NCBI GenBank assembly: GCA_943370355.1
Contig: CALRQP020000019.1
Coordinates: 6,821-70,820, forward strand
Source of the DNA: JADCGM01 sp943370355
GTDB lineage: Bacteria; Pseudomonadota; Alphaproteobacteria; Sphingomonadales; Sphingomonadaceae
Length of the DNA: 64,000 nt
Reading direction: 5' to 3'
Shown: one piece after another, positions 14,094 through 22,179 of the stretch
How the letters are laid out: every line of letters starts with the position of its first letter
Position numbering within the stretch: position 1 is the first letter of the stretch
Program-made: the position numbers and the translations under genes
The notes under the pieces: generated by a model
Databases searched by the model: none
What the model was told of the DNA's origin: nothing
What the model saw: the letters and a program-made list of their open reading frames with translations, nothing else

Positions 14094-16007
14094 TCAGAGA
14101 TCCGCAGCGATATTCAGGGAGAACCGTCGGGGCAGATTGTAAACGAAGGAGCCTGAGCCGCCGACGCCCCAGCCGTAGTTGTTGAACACATTGCCGATCT
14201 GGCCGCGGACCGTCATCGGCGTGTCGCCCGCCTTGAAGCGGTAGCGCGCGCCGAGTGCCAGCACGGCGCGCGGCGGCACGACGAGCGGCGTCGTCGCGCT
14301 GGCGTAGCGGTCGCCCGTCGATTCGGCGAAGGCGTCGACCGACAGGCCCTTTACGGCGGCGATGTCATAGTTGAGGCTCAGGATCGAATAGCGGGTGATC
14401 ACGCCGACCGGCCGCTTGCGGATCAGCCCCGCGTCGACCTCAACCCCGCTGACCTCGGCATCGAGCAGCACGGTCCCGGCGACGACGTTCAGCCCCTTGG
14501 CGATTTGCCCGGCGAGGCTGAGTTCGAGGCCGCGGTGCCGTACGTCGCCGAGCTTGGTGAACAGGTTTGCGGCGTTCAGATTATAATAGGGCTTCTCGAC
14601 CTGGAATGCCCCGACCACGAGCTTCAGGTCCGGATCGATTGCCCAGCGCACGCCCGCATCGACCTGCCGCGTGCGGATGGCGGGCGGCGCTTCGTCTTTG
14701 TTGGTCGCATTGTTCGGCGCAGTCGAGCTTTCCTCCAGCCCGCGCGTGTAGCCACCGTAGATCACGACCGATTTGCTCAGGTAGAGCGCGGCCGTGCCAT
14801 TGAACAGCAGCGGCTTGCCTTGGGACGTCGGCAGCGCGCCCGAGGGGGCGAGCGTCGACTTCTCATAATCGGTCTTCTGCACGCCGAAGCTCAGTTCGCC
14901 GACGCCCTTCCACTGGCCCTGATAGCTGATGCCGGCGGTCTTCTGCTGAACGGTGTCGCGGGTTTGCGGACCGAAATTGAAGCTCGGCTTCGGAACGAAG
15001 TCAGGAACGCCAATTTGATCCGCGCCAAGCGCGATCACATCTGCGCCACCGAACCGCCGCTTCTGTTCGCGCGCCCGCGCCGACAGCGTCAGGGTATGGC
15101 GACGTGGGCCTTCGATCAGCGAGCGCTGAACTCGGACTTCGCCCGAGGTCGAGGCAAACTTCTGCGGCGCGTCGGCGACGATCAGATGCGTCGCCGACAG
15201 GCCGTTCTGGTCGGTGTCGAAGAACAGGTCGGAGAAGCCGGTCTTGGAAATCACCTCCGAGCGAAACAGCCCGCCGCGCAGCGTCCAGCCGCTGATGTCG
15301 GCGCTGGCGAGGACGCCATAATTGTTGTTGTGACCGCTGTTGTCTGCCCAAGGCTGTCCGAAGAAGCGACGGCGCTTGATCTTGGGCGGCAGATAGGCAC
15401 CCGCCGTGAAAATGATCGGTTGGGCCTCCTCCTCGGAGGCATTGACCCGGCTCCAGAAGGGCAGGATTTCGATGCCCGGCGCAGGCCGCCAGCGCGGCAG
15501 CAGGGCAAAGGACTCATATTTCGGCGAGCCGCCGAAATGTTCGTGACTTCGGTAGATCCCGGCACCGCCCGCGATCCCGAATGTGTCCTTGATCAGCGAG
15601 AGCTTGCCATCGGCTTCCGCTTCCCAGCCACCGTAGGGACCATATCCGGCCGCGAGACTCAGCACATTCTCATTGCCGGCACGGCGGATATCAAAGTCAG
15701 CGATCCCCGTAGGTGCGGGGAAGGGGTAGCTCTGCGCCGACAGGCCGACGCGCACCGTGCTGCCTTCGATAAGGCGGTCGGAGATATTCGCCTGCTGGTC
15801 GAAATAGAGACCATCAATGCGCACATTGCCAGCGTCCACGGGCGAAAAGCCACGCACGTTGTACGGGTTGTACAGGCCGACGCTTTCATTGCCGACCGTC
15901 GTGCCGAACGCGTCGTCGGCGCTTGTGTTGGCATTGTCGTCGGTGCGCTGCGCCAGCGCAGGCACGGAACAACCGAGCGCCAGAAGCGCAAGCCACGAAC
16001 GCCGCAT
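14094..16007 (-). CDS. TonB-dependent outer-membrane receptor
   Basis: A 637-residue protein from ATG 16007 with GGGGAGG six bases upstream and a clear signal peptide (MRRSWLALLALGCSVPALA). A plug-type start (YNPYNVRGFSPVDAGNVRIDGLYF, residues about 50-73) is followed by many amphipathic beta strands of a 22-strand barrel, such as ALGARYRFKAGDTPMTVRGQIGN near the end. It ends in AADL rather than the usual aromatic residue, which is unusual. Such receptors import iron chelates, vitamins or glycans. The substrate is unknown, but the neighbouring oxygenase and phytase-like proteins do not define it. Confidence 0.9.
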   Translation of the reverse strand: MRRSWLALLALGCSVPALAQRTDDNANTSADDAFGTTVGNESVGLYNPYNVRGFSPVDAGNVRIDGLYFDQQANISDRLIEGSTVRVGLSAQSYPFPAPTGIADFDIRRAGNENVLSLAAGYGPYGGWEAEADGKLSLIKDTFGIAGGAGIYRSHEHFGGSPKYESFALLPRWRPAPGIEILPFWSRVNASEEEAQPIIFTAGAYLPPKIKRRRFFGQPWADNSGHNNNYGVLASADISGWTLRGGLFRSEVISKTGFSDLFFDTDQNGLSATHLIVADAPQKFASTSGEVRVQRSLIEGPRRHTLTLSARAREQKRRFGGADVIALGADQIGVPDFVPKPSFNFGPQTRDTVQQKTAGISYQGQWKGVGELSFGVQKTDYEKSTLAPSGALPTSQGKPLLFNGTAALYLSKSVVIYGGYTRGLEESSTAPNNATNKDEAPPAIRTRQVDAGVRWAIDPDLKLVVGAFQVEKPYYNLNAANLFTKLGDVRHRGLELSLAGQIAKGLNVVAGTVLLDAEVSGVEVDAGLIRKRPVGVITRYSILSLNYDIAAVKGLSVDAFAESTGDRYASATTPLVVPPRAVLALGARYRFKAGDTPMTVRGQIGNVFNNYGWGVGGSGSFVYNLPRRFSLNIAADL

Positions 16008-16111
16008 GAGAACCTCCCCGAAATTTTCAGGCACGGTAGCGGCGGGTGTGGCAGCGGTCTATGACACCGGCCTGCCGTTCGTCGCGCGGGGCTGGCGGTT
16101 GGTTGCAACGC

Positions 16112-16139
16112 TTGACCCGTGCGGGGTGGTTCGCTACAC
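16112..16139 (+). promoter_or_regulatory. Candidate rpmB promoter
   Basis: TTGACC (16112-16117) and CTACAC (16134-16139), separated by 16 bases, form the best sigma-70-like promoter in the region. It would start transcription roughly 40 bases before the rpmB start codon. Confidence 0.5.
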
Positions 16140-16184
16140 GGCCACGCTTTCCGGCAAGACCGACCGAACACAAGGAACGACACG

Positions 16185-16484
16185 ATGTCGCGCGTTTGCG
16201 AGCTGACCGCCAAGGGCCGTCAGGTGGGCCACAATGTTTCCCACGCCAACAATAAGACCAAGCGGACCTTTCTGCCGAATCTGCAGAATGTGTCGCTGAT
16301 CTCCGACGCGCTGCAGCGCTCGGTGCGCCTCAAGGTATCGATGAACGGCCTGCGCTCGGTCGAGCATGTCGGCGGCCTCGACAATTGGGTACTGAAGACC
16401 TCGGACGACATGCTGAGCCTCAAGGTTCGCCGTCTGAAGCGTGAGATCGCCAAGAAGGTCGGGGAGCAGCAGGCCGCCGCCTGA
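16185..16484 (+). CDS. rpmB: 50S ribosomal protein L28
   Basis: Large-subunit ribosomal protein of 99 residues, with the alphaproteobacterial L28 pattern: MSRVCELTAKGRQVGHNVSH at the start, NKTKRTFLPNLQ, then LRSVEHVGGLDNWVL and a basic C-terminal tail. The ATG at 16185 has AAGGAA seven bases upstream. It is monocistronic: a strong terminator follows and a candidate promoter lies just upstream. L28 lacks the zinc-binding cysteine set (only one Cys is present), so this is a zinc-independent form. Confidence 0.97.
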   Translation: MSRVCELTAKGRQVGHNVSHANNKTKRTFLPNLQNVSLISDALQRSVRLKVSMNGLRSVEHVGGLDNWVLKTSDDMLSLKVRRLKREIAKKVGEQQAAA

Positions 16485-16509
16485 TCTCAGCGACAACGCA
16501 TTACGAAAG

Positions 16510-16534
16510 CGGCCGGGGCACCCCCGGCCGTTTT
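16510..16534 (+). terminator. Rho-independent terminator of rpmB
   Basis: CGGCCGGGG (16510-16518) pairs perfectly with CCCCGGCCG (16522-16530) around a three-base loop and is followed by TTTT. It is located 26 bases after the rpmB stop. Confidence 0.9.
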
Positions 16535-16539
16535 GCTGT

Positions 16540-17514
16540 TCAGGGCAGCAGTTCGAATTTCATGAGCAGTGTGCGCTGCGCCCTCGACTGATTGTCGTCG
16601 CTGATCAGGTAGACGAACGTGCGCCCGCCTTCGCGGCGCGTTGCGATGCCTTCCATATTGTCAACGGTCAGCGGCGGCGCGAGCCGGGCGATTTCGCGCG
16701 GCACGACGACCTGGCCGGGCTTCACATTGGCGAAGTCGGCGAGTCCGACGATCGCGGCAGGACCGTCGGCCTTGGTGAAATGCCGGTGCAGAACCAGCGC
16801 CCTCCCATTGCCGATGCCGACCGCATCGGTCGGCGCGAAGCCCGGCGGCGCGCGGTAGCCGAAGCGGATGACCTGACCGTCGAAAGTCACCACGGCGTCA
16901 TGGACATCGGGCGCAATCAATTCGTCTTCGGAGATGACCAGTTCGGCATCCGGCGCAATCGCGGCAAAGGCTTCCGCGCCACCATTTTTCGGCCAGCCGT
17001 GCATGAAGTCCGGACGCGCAACACTTTGCGGCCGGGCGGCGAAGCTCATGCTATGTGCCGGGTCGATGCCCGCATAGGTTTCGAATCGGTGGTCCTGCTC
17101 GAAGCCAACCGTAGCGGTGCCGTCTGCCGCCCACTCGACCGATTCGGCATCAGCCGCATCCTTCGAGGCCGGCGGCGCTCCTGCCGCATCGAACATCGGC
17201 GCGATGTGGAAGTCCGACACGCCGATGAGCCGCCCGTTCCGCTCGACGAGGCGGAATCCGGCCCATTCGCCCAGGTCGGATACCGACAACGCCCATCCAT
17301 CGTCCCGGACACGAAGCCCGGAAAAACCGCCAAAACGCGGGTCGGGGCTGGCGATGACCAATCCGCCCAGATAGCGCAGCGATCCTGCCGTCGAGACGCC
17401 GGGATCGGATGACAACGGGATTGCGGTTGTCGCGATCCTGACCGAGTCGCTGGCCGGTGGCGCGGTCGTGCAGGCCGCAACCGCCAATGCCAAGGTGAAC
17501 AGGAAGCGTTTCAC
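16540..17514 (-). CDS. Phytase-like/esterase-like domain lipoprotein, copy A
   Basis: A 324-residue predicted lipoprotein (MKRFLFTLALAVAACTTAPP, lipobox AAC). The body is a beta-propeller-like domain of the esterase-like/phytase-like family: RYLGGLVIASPDPRFGGFSGL, a DAESVEWAADG motif near residue 120, and the closing NMEGIATRREGGRTFVYLISDDN and LLMKFELLP. The closest relatives are annotated esterase-like activity of phytase, without proven substrate. It is the downstream member of a tandem pair with the next gene, overlapping it by four bases. Confidence 0.85.
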   Translation of the reverse strand: MKRFLFTLALAVAACTTAPPASDSVRIATTAIPLSSDPGVSTAGSLRYLGGLVIASPDPRFGGFSGLRVRDDGWALSVSDLGEWAGFRLVERNGRLIGVSDFHIAPMFDAAGAPPASKDAADAESVEWAADGTATVGFEQDHRFETYAGIDPAHSMSFAARPQSVARPDFMHGWPKNGGAEAFAAIAPDAELVISEDELIAPDVHDAVVTFDGQVIRFGYRAPPGFAPTDAVGIGNGRALVLHRHFTKADGPAAIVGLADFANVKPGQVVVPREIARLAPPLTVDNMEGIATRREGGRTFVYLISDDNQSRAQRTLLMKFELLP

Positions 17515-18497
17515 GGTAGCAGTTCAAACTTCAGCAGCAACGTGCGCTGCAAGGGCGAGAAATTGTCGTCGCTGACCAGATAGACGAAGGTCCGGCTGCC
17601 TTCCCGGCGCACCGTGAGGCCCTCCATATTGTCGACGGCCAGCGGTGCCTCAAGCCGCGCTACCTCTTCCGGCCGGCCGAGCGTCAATCGGCCGGGATCC
17701 AGTGGAATGATCTGTACGCTTGCCCCGTCGCCGCTGATCGGCCCGCGCCGCCTCGACAGCAGCAGGATATGCGCTGCATCGAGTGCCTGCGCATCGGTCG
17801 GGCGAAACCCTTCCGGCACTGGTACGGACACGTGCGCAAAGGTGCGTGTCATGCCGTGTAGCGCCGCGAAAACCGCGTCCTGCCGGCCGTTCGCCAGCGT
17901 GGCCTCTGCTGCGAAGAACTGCCAGTCGCGGCCCCAGCGTGCCATCGCTTCGATCCCGGAATTGGCAGGTAGCTGCTTCAGCCACGCCTCGTCGGGGAAG
18001 GGCTCGGCCCAGGCCGCATCGTTCGGGTTGCGATAGTGCCAGATCCGGTGATCGCGCTCGAACGCCACCGATAGGCCCGTCTCGTCAGCCTCCAACCCTT
18101 CGGCGTCGGCATGCGCTTTGCCTTTGAGCGGCTCGCGTTGCGGGCCGCGGATAAGGCCAATCCGCGTGGCATTGAGGCCCGTCAGGCGGTCCCCCGCCTC
18201 CGCCACGTCGAACGCCACCCAGTTTCCGCCGTCGGTGACGGCGAGCAGCCCGCCGCCAGTCCAGCGCAGGCCGGACAGTCCGCCGAACCGCGCATCGCGC
18301 GAACTGAGGGCGAGCCCGCCAAGGTAGCGCAGCCGCCCCACCCGATCGCGCGCCGGGTCGCTGCTATCGAGCGGGACGGGGGATGCCGTGACCTCGACTG
18401 CCATGAGACCCGGCCCGCTGGTGATTGTCGCAGGCGGCGCGGCAGCCGGCAGAAGCAACAGCAACGACAGTGTGAGCCAACGCATGCTGCGCGGCAT
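17511..18497 (-). CDS. Phytase-like/esterase-like domain exported protein, copy B
   Basis: A 328-residue paralogue of the preceding entry with the same order of motifs: RYLGGLALSSRDARFGGLSGLRW, DAEGLEADETGLSVAFERDHRIW, GFRPTDAQALD and the C-terminal NMEGLTVRREGSRTFVYLVSDDN and LLLKFELLP. A signal peptide is likely (RWLTLSLLLLLPAAAPPA), without an obvious lipobox, so this copy may be periplasmic while copy A is membrane-anchored. The stop of B overlaps the start of A (ATGA). It starts 35 bases from the divergent recQ. Confidence 0.82.
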   Translation of the reverse strand: MPRSMRWLTLSLLLLLPAAAPPATITSGPGLMAVEVTASPVPLDSSDPARDRVGRLRYLGGLALSSRDARFGGLSGLRWTGGGLLAVTDGGNWVAFDVAEAGDRLTGLNATRIGLIRGPQREPLKGKAHADAEGLEADETGLSVAFERDHRIWHYRNPNDAAWAEPFPDEAWLKQLPANSGIEAMARWGRDWQFFAAEATLANGRQDAVFAALHGMTRTFAHVSVPVPEGFRPTDAQALDAAHILLLSRRRGPISGDGASVQIIPLDPGRLTLGRPEEVARLEAPLAVDNMEGLTVRREGSRTFVYLVSDDNFSPLQRTLLLKFELLP

Positions 18498-18532
18498 AGC
18501 AGAAGCCCCCGTGCCCCGCTATCTGTGCGCCG

Positions 18533-20320
18533 ATGCGTGACCCGCTCCAGATTCTCCACGATGTTTTCGGCTATTCGAGCTTCCGCGGCGTGCAGGGCGA
18601 GATCGTCCGCGACGTCTGTGCGGGGCTCGACGCGCTGGCAATCATGCCGACCGGGGCGGGCAAATCGCTCTGCTATCAGGTGCCTGCGCTCGCGCGTGAC
18701 GGCACCGGCCTCGTCATCTCGCCGCTGATCGCACTCATGCACGATCAGGTGCGGGCGCTCAGGGAAAATGGGTTGCGCGCGGCAGCGATTACCAGCGCCG
18801 AGGATGGCCGCACGCAAGACGCGACGATGGCCGCACTGGCAGCCGGCCAACTCGATCTCCTCTATGTCGCGCCGGAGCGGGCGACGATGCCGTGGTTTCA
18901 GGACCGGCTAGCCGCGGCCAAGCTGTCGCTGATCGCCATCGACGAGGCGCACTGCGTCAGCCAGTGGGGACATGATTTCCGGCCCGATTACCGGAAGCTG
19001 CGGGCGCTCTGCGGCCGCTTCCCCGGTGTTCCGCGCCTCGGGCTCACGGCCACTGCCGACGAGCTGACCCGCGCCGACATTCTCGATCAGCTCGGCATCG
19101 CGCATGACCGGATGACTGTCGCCGGATTTGACCGGCCCAACATCCGCTATGAAGTGACGCCGCGCACCGAGGCGAAGCGCCAGTTGAAGGCATTCCTCGA
19201 CAGCCAGGGCGGCCAACCCGGCATCATCTATGCGCGCACTCGCGATCGCGTCGAAAAGACCGCCGAATGGGCAAAGGCGCAGGGGTTCAACGCGCTCGCT
19301 TATCATGCCGGGATGGACGTTGGCGTACGTGCTGCTAATCAGGCCGCGTTCGTGCGCTCCGAGGATATGGTGATGATCGCGACGATCGCGTTCGGGATGG
19401 GCATCGACAAGCCCGACGTGCGCTTCGTCGCGCATCTCGGCCTGCCGGATTCGATCGAGCAATATTATCAGGAGACTGGCCGCGCCGGGCGCGACGGCGA
19501 ACCGTCGGTCGCGCATCTTCTGTACGGTGCCGACGACATCGCGCGGGCGCGGCAGTTCATTGATGCGGGGGGTGCGCCGGCCGAGCGCAAGCGGCTCGAA
19601 CATCAGCGGCTGAACGCGCTGATCGGCTTCTGCGAGGTCAGCAGCTGCCGGCGCGGGCCGCTGCTCAGCTATTTCGGTGAGCCGGCCCCGCCGCCGTGCG
19701 GCAATTGCGACAATTGCCTCAATCCGCCTGAGACACGCGACGCGACCGAGGCGGCGCGCAAGCTGCTGTCAGCGGTCTATCGGACCGGACAGCGGTTCGG
19801 CACGGCTTATGTCGTCGATGTGCTGCTCGGAAAGGCCGACGAGCGCATGGCGCGGCTGGGCCATGACAGTCTGTCGGTGTTCGGCATCGGCAAGGATCTC
19901 GATGCCGACGCGTGGCGGGCGCTGTCGCGGCAACTTGTGGCGAGCGATGCGCTGCGGCTGGACGCCGAACATGGCGGCATGAGTCTCGGCCCGGCGGCGC
20001 GCGCGATCCTTAAGGGCGAGCAGGCGGTAACGCTCCGGGTCATGCCGGAAAGGGTGCGTCGGCGGCGGGTGCGCCCCGGCGACCGCGCGGTGTCGGCGAT
20101 CGACGATCCGCTGTTCGAGACGTTGCGCGCCGTTCGGCGCAAGCTTGCGGCAGAGGCCGGTGTCCCGCCCTATGTGATCTTCCACGATGCGACGTTACGG
20201 GAGATGGCAGCGGCACGACCGGCCAGTCTCGCTGCGCTCGCCGAAATCGGCGGCGTCGGCGCCCGCAAGCTTGAAGCCTATGGTGCCGCGTTCCTGGAAG
20301 CAGTCGCCGCGGCGGCCTGA
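18533..20320 (+). CDS. recQ: ATP-dependent DNA helicase RecQ
   Basis: A 595-residue 3'-5' superfamily 2 helicase for recombination and replication-fork repair. Walker A (PTGAGKS, 39-45), motif II DEAH (137-140) with HCVSQWGHDFRPDY, motif VI GRAGRDGE, a zinc-binding RQC cysteine cluster (CEVSSCRRGP then CGNCDNC, about 365-393), the RQC winged helix, and an HRDC domain at about 520-595 (LRAVRRKLAAEAGVPPYVIF). The domain order RecA1-RecA2-RQC-HRDC and the length match bacterial RecQ. It converges on the SWIB gene. Confidence 0.97.
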   Translation: MRDPLQILHDVFGYSSFRGVQGEIVRDVCAGLDALAIMPTGAGKSLCYQVPALARDGTGLVISPLIALMHDQVRALRENGLRAAAITSAEDGRTQDATMAALAAGQLDLLYVAPERATMPWFQDRLAAAKLSLIAIDEAHCVSQWGHDFRPDYRKLRALCGRFPGVPRLGLTATADELTRADILDQLGIAHDRMTVAGFDRPNIRYEVTPRTEAKRQLKAFLDSQGGQPGIIYARTRDRVEKTAEWAKAQGFNALAYHAGMDVGVRAANQAAFVRSEDMVMIATIAFGMGIDKPDVRFVAHLGLPDSIEQYYQETGRAGRDGEPSVAHLLYGADDIARARQFIDAGGAPAERKRLEHQRLNALIGFCEVSSCRRGPLLSYFGEPAPPPCGNCDNCLNPPETRDATEAARKLLSAVYRTGQRFGTAYVVDVLLGKADERMARLGHDSLSVFGIGKDLDADAWRALSRQLVASDALRLDAEHGGMSLGPAARAILKGEQAVTLRVMPERVRRRRVRPGDRAVSAIDDPLFETLRAVRRKLAAEAGVPPYVIFHDATLREMAAARPASLAALAEIGGVGARKLEAYGAAFLEAVAAAA

Positions 20321-20343
20321 GGCGCGCCGCGGCGTTTAACAGC

Positions 20344-20601
20344 TTATTTCAGATGCTTGGCGAGATGCTTGTTCATCTCGAACATCGTGACCTTCTTCGC
20401 GCCGAAGATCGGCTCGAGCTTGGCGTCAGCGAGAATCTCGCGCTTGTTCGCCGGGTTCTGCAGATTGTTCTTCTTGATATATTCCCACATCTTGCTGACG
20501 ACCTGACCGCGAGCGATCTTGTCGCTGCCAACGATGGCAGCAAGTTGCGGCGACGGCGTGAGCGGCTGTTGAAGTGCGTTCGGCTTGGCAGTCGTCGCCA
20601 T
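20344..20601 (-). CDS. SWIB/MDM2 domain protein
   Basis: An 85-residue protein consisting almost entirely of a SWIB/BAF60b domain: LAAIVGSDKIARGQVVSKMWEYIKKN, LQNPANKREILADAKLEPIFG, VTMFEMNKHLAKHL. The ATG at 20601 has GGGGAGGG eight bases upstream and gives the usual length. Such stand-alone SWIB proteins are widespread in alphaproteobacteria and chlamydiae, the latter fused to topoisomerase; a chromatin- or nucleoid-associated role is suspected but not proven. Confidence 0.9.
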   Translation of the reverse strand: MATTAKPNALQQPLTPSPQLAAIVGSDKIARGQVVSKMWEYIKKNNLQNPANKREILADAKLEPIFGAKKVTMFEMNKHLAKHLK

Positions 20602-20748
20602 AGGAAAATCCCTCCCCTGATACATTAGGCCGACAGTGGCTGGCGCGGACTGTAACGAAGCGGCAGCGAAAGAAAAGGCCCGGCGGTGTTATGGAGTTAG
20701 AGCCCATTTCAGCCTATCGCGCCCAAAACTCGCCAATGTGGCCAGGAA

Positions 20749-22056
20749 TCAACTGACCTTGGCCTGAAAGGTCTCGGCTTCGGCAACATTCAAGTCGCCA
20801 CCGCTCAACGCTTGTGCAAGCCGGCTTCGGTCAAGCTCGCCCTCCCATCGGGCGACAACCAGCGCGGCCACAGCATTGCCGATAAAGTTGGTCAGCGCGC
20901 GGCATTCCGACATGAACCGGTCGACGCCGAGGATCAGCGCGAGCCCGGCGACCGGCAGCGACGGAACGACGGACAGGGTCGCGGCAAGCGTGACGAACCC
21001 CGATCCCGTCACGCCCGCGGCCCCCTTCGAGCTCAGCATCGCGACGCCGAGCAACAGGAGCTGTTGCCCGAAAGTGAGCGGCGTATCCGTCGCCTGCGCG
21101 ATGAACAGTGCGGCGAGCGTCATATAGATGTTCGTACCGTCGAGGTTGAAGGAATAGCCGGTCGGCACCACGATGCCGACCACCGGCCGCGAGGCTCCTG
21201 CCCGCTCGAGCTTCTCGATCAGCAGCGGCAGCGCGGACTCGGAGCTGCTGGTGCCGAGGATTAGCAATAGTTCGGACTTCAGATAACGGATCAGCGCGAA
21301 GATCGAAAAGCCATTGGCTCGCGCGATCAGTCCGAGCACGACGATCACGAACAGCAGCGAGGTGCCGTAGAAGGTCGCAACCAGCGCCGCGAGATTGGCG
21401 ATGGCCCCGATGCCATATTTTCCGATCGTGAACGCCATTGCACCGAATGCTCCGATCGGCGCTGCCTTCATCAGGATGTGCACAACGCCGAAGATCACTG
21501 CCGACGCGCGGCGGATGGCTTCCGATATCGGTTTGCCCGCGTCTCCCATCATCGCCAGCGCGCTGCCGGTCAGCAGCGACACGAACAGCGCCTGCAGGAT
21601 CGAACCCGACGTGAAGGCGGACACGAAAGTGTCGGGGATGATGTCCAGCAGGAAGCCGGTGACCGTCGTCGACTCCGCCTTGGTCGCATATTCGCTGACC
21701 TTGCCGGCATCGAGGCTGGCGACCGCGACATGCAGCCCGGCACCCGGTTGCACGAGATTGCCGACGAGCAGTCCGACCGCAAGCGCCAGCGTCGACACAA
21801 CGAGGAAGTAGCCGAGCGCTTTCAGGCCAACCCGGCCCAGTCGGCCGATATCGCCAATGCTGCCCACACCCGCGACGACGGTGCAAAAGATCACCGGCGC
21901 GATGATCATCTTGACCAGTTTGACGAAGGCATCGCCGAGCGGCTTCAGGCTTGCCGCGAAGTCAGGCGCGAAAGCCCCAAGCGCGACACCGAACGCGATG
22001 GCGATCAGCACCTGCGCATAGAGATGCGCATAAAATGGCTTGCGCGTGACTGGCAC
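20749..22056 (-). CDS. dctA: C4-dicarboxylate/amino acid:cation symporter (DctA/DAACS family)
   Basis: A 435-residue inner-membrane transporter of the glutamate/dicarboxylate symporter family: a PFYAHLYAQVLIAIAFGVALG start, LGDAFVKLVKMIIAPVIFCTVV, GTSSSESALPLL (re-entrant loop), VPTGYSFNLDGTNIYMTLA and the closing NFIGNAVAALVVARWEGELD. These are the substrate- and cation-binding hairpins of the family. The length and motifs match DctA, which imports succinate, fumarate and malate with Na+ or H+. No dctBD two-component system is next to it. A repeat-type hairpin lies upstream. Confidence 0.93.
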   Translation of the reverse strand: MPVTRKPFYAHLYAQVLIAIAFGVALGAFAPDFAASLKPLGDAFVKLVKMIIAPVIFCTVVAGVGSIGDIGRLGRVGLKALGYFLVVSTLALAVGLLVGNLVQPGAGLHVAVASLDAGKVSEYATKAESTTVTGFLLDIIPDTFVSAFTSGSILQALFVSLLTGSALAMMGDAGKPISEAIRRASAVIFGVVHILMKAAPIGAFGAMAFTIGKYGIGAIANLAALVATFYGTSLLFVIVVLGLIARANGFSIFALIRYLKSELLLILGTSSSESALPLLIEKLERAGASRPVVGIVVPTGYSFNLDGTNIYMTLAALFIAQATDTPLTFGQQLLLLGVAMLSSKGAAGVTGSGFVTLAATLSVVPSLPVAGLALILGVDRFMSECRALTNFIGNAVAALVVARWEGELDRSRLAQALSGGDLNVAEAETFQAKVS

Positions 22057-22081
22057 GATGTTCCCCCGGACCGACCCCCGT

Positions 22082-22152
22082 CATCCTGACGAGATGCCAA
22101 GACTCCCTCCGGCCTAGCCGCAACCTGAGGGACTTCGACTTTCGTCAGGATG
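22082..22152. repeat. Inverted repeat (REP-like) upstream of dctA
   Basis: CATCCTGACGA (22082-22092) and its exact reverse complement TCGTCAGGATG (22142-22152) form a potential stem-loop of about 70 bases in the space between the thioredoxin-like gene and dctA. It resembles dispersed intergenic palindromes in sphingomonad genomes. Confidence 0.6.
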
Positions 22153-22179
22153 GTGGGCTATGACAAGGGCAGAGATGGA

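Noticed and set aside
14505..16064. Plus-strand frame opposite the TonB receptor
   Set aside because: Same reasoning: low-complexity Arg-rich shadow of a clear gene.
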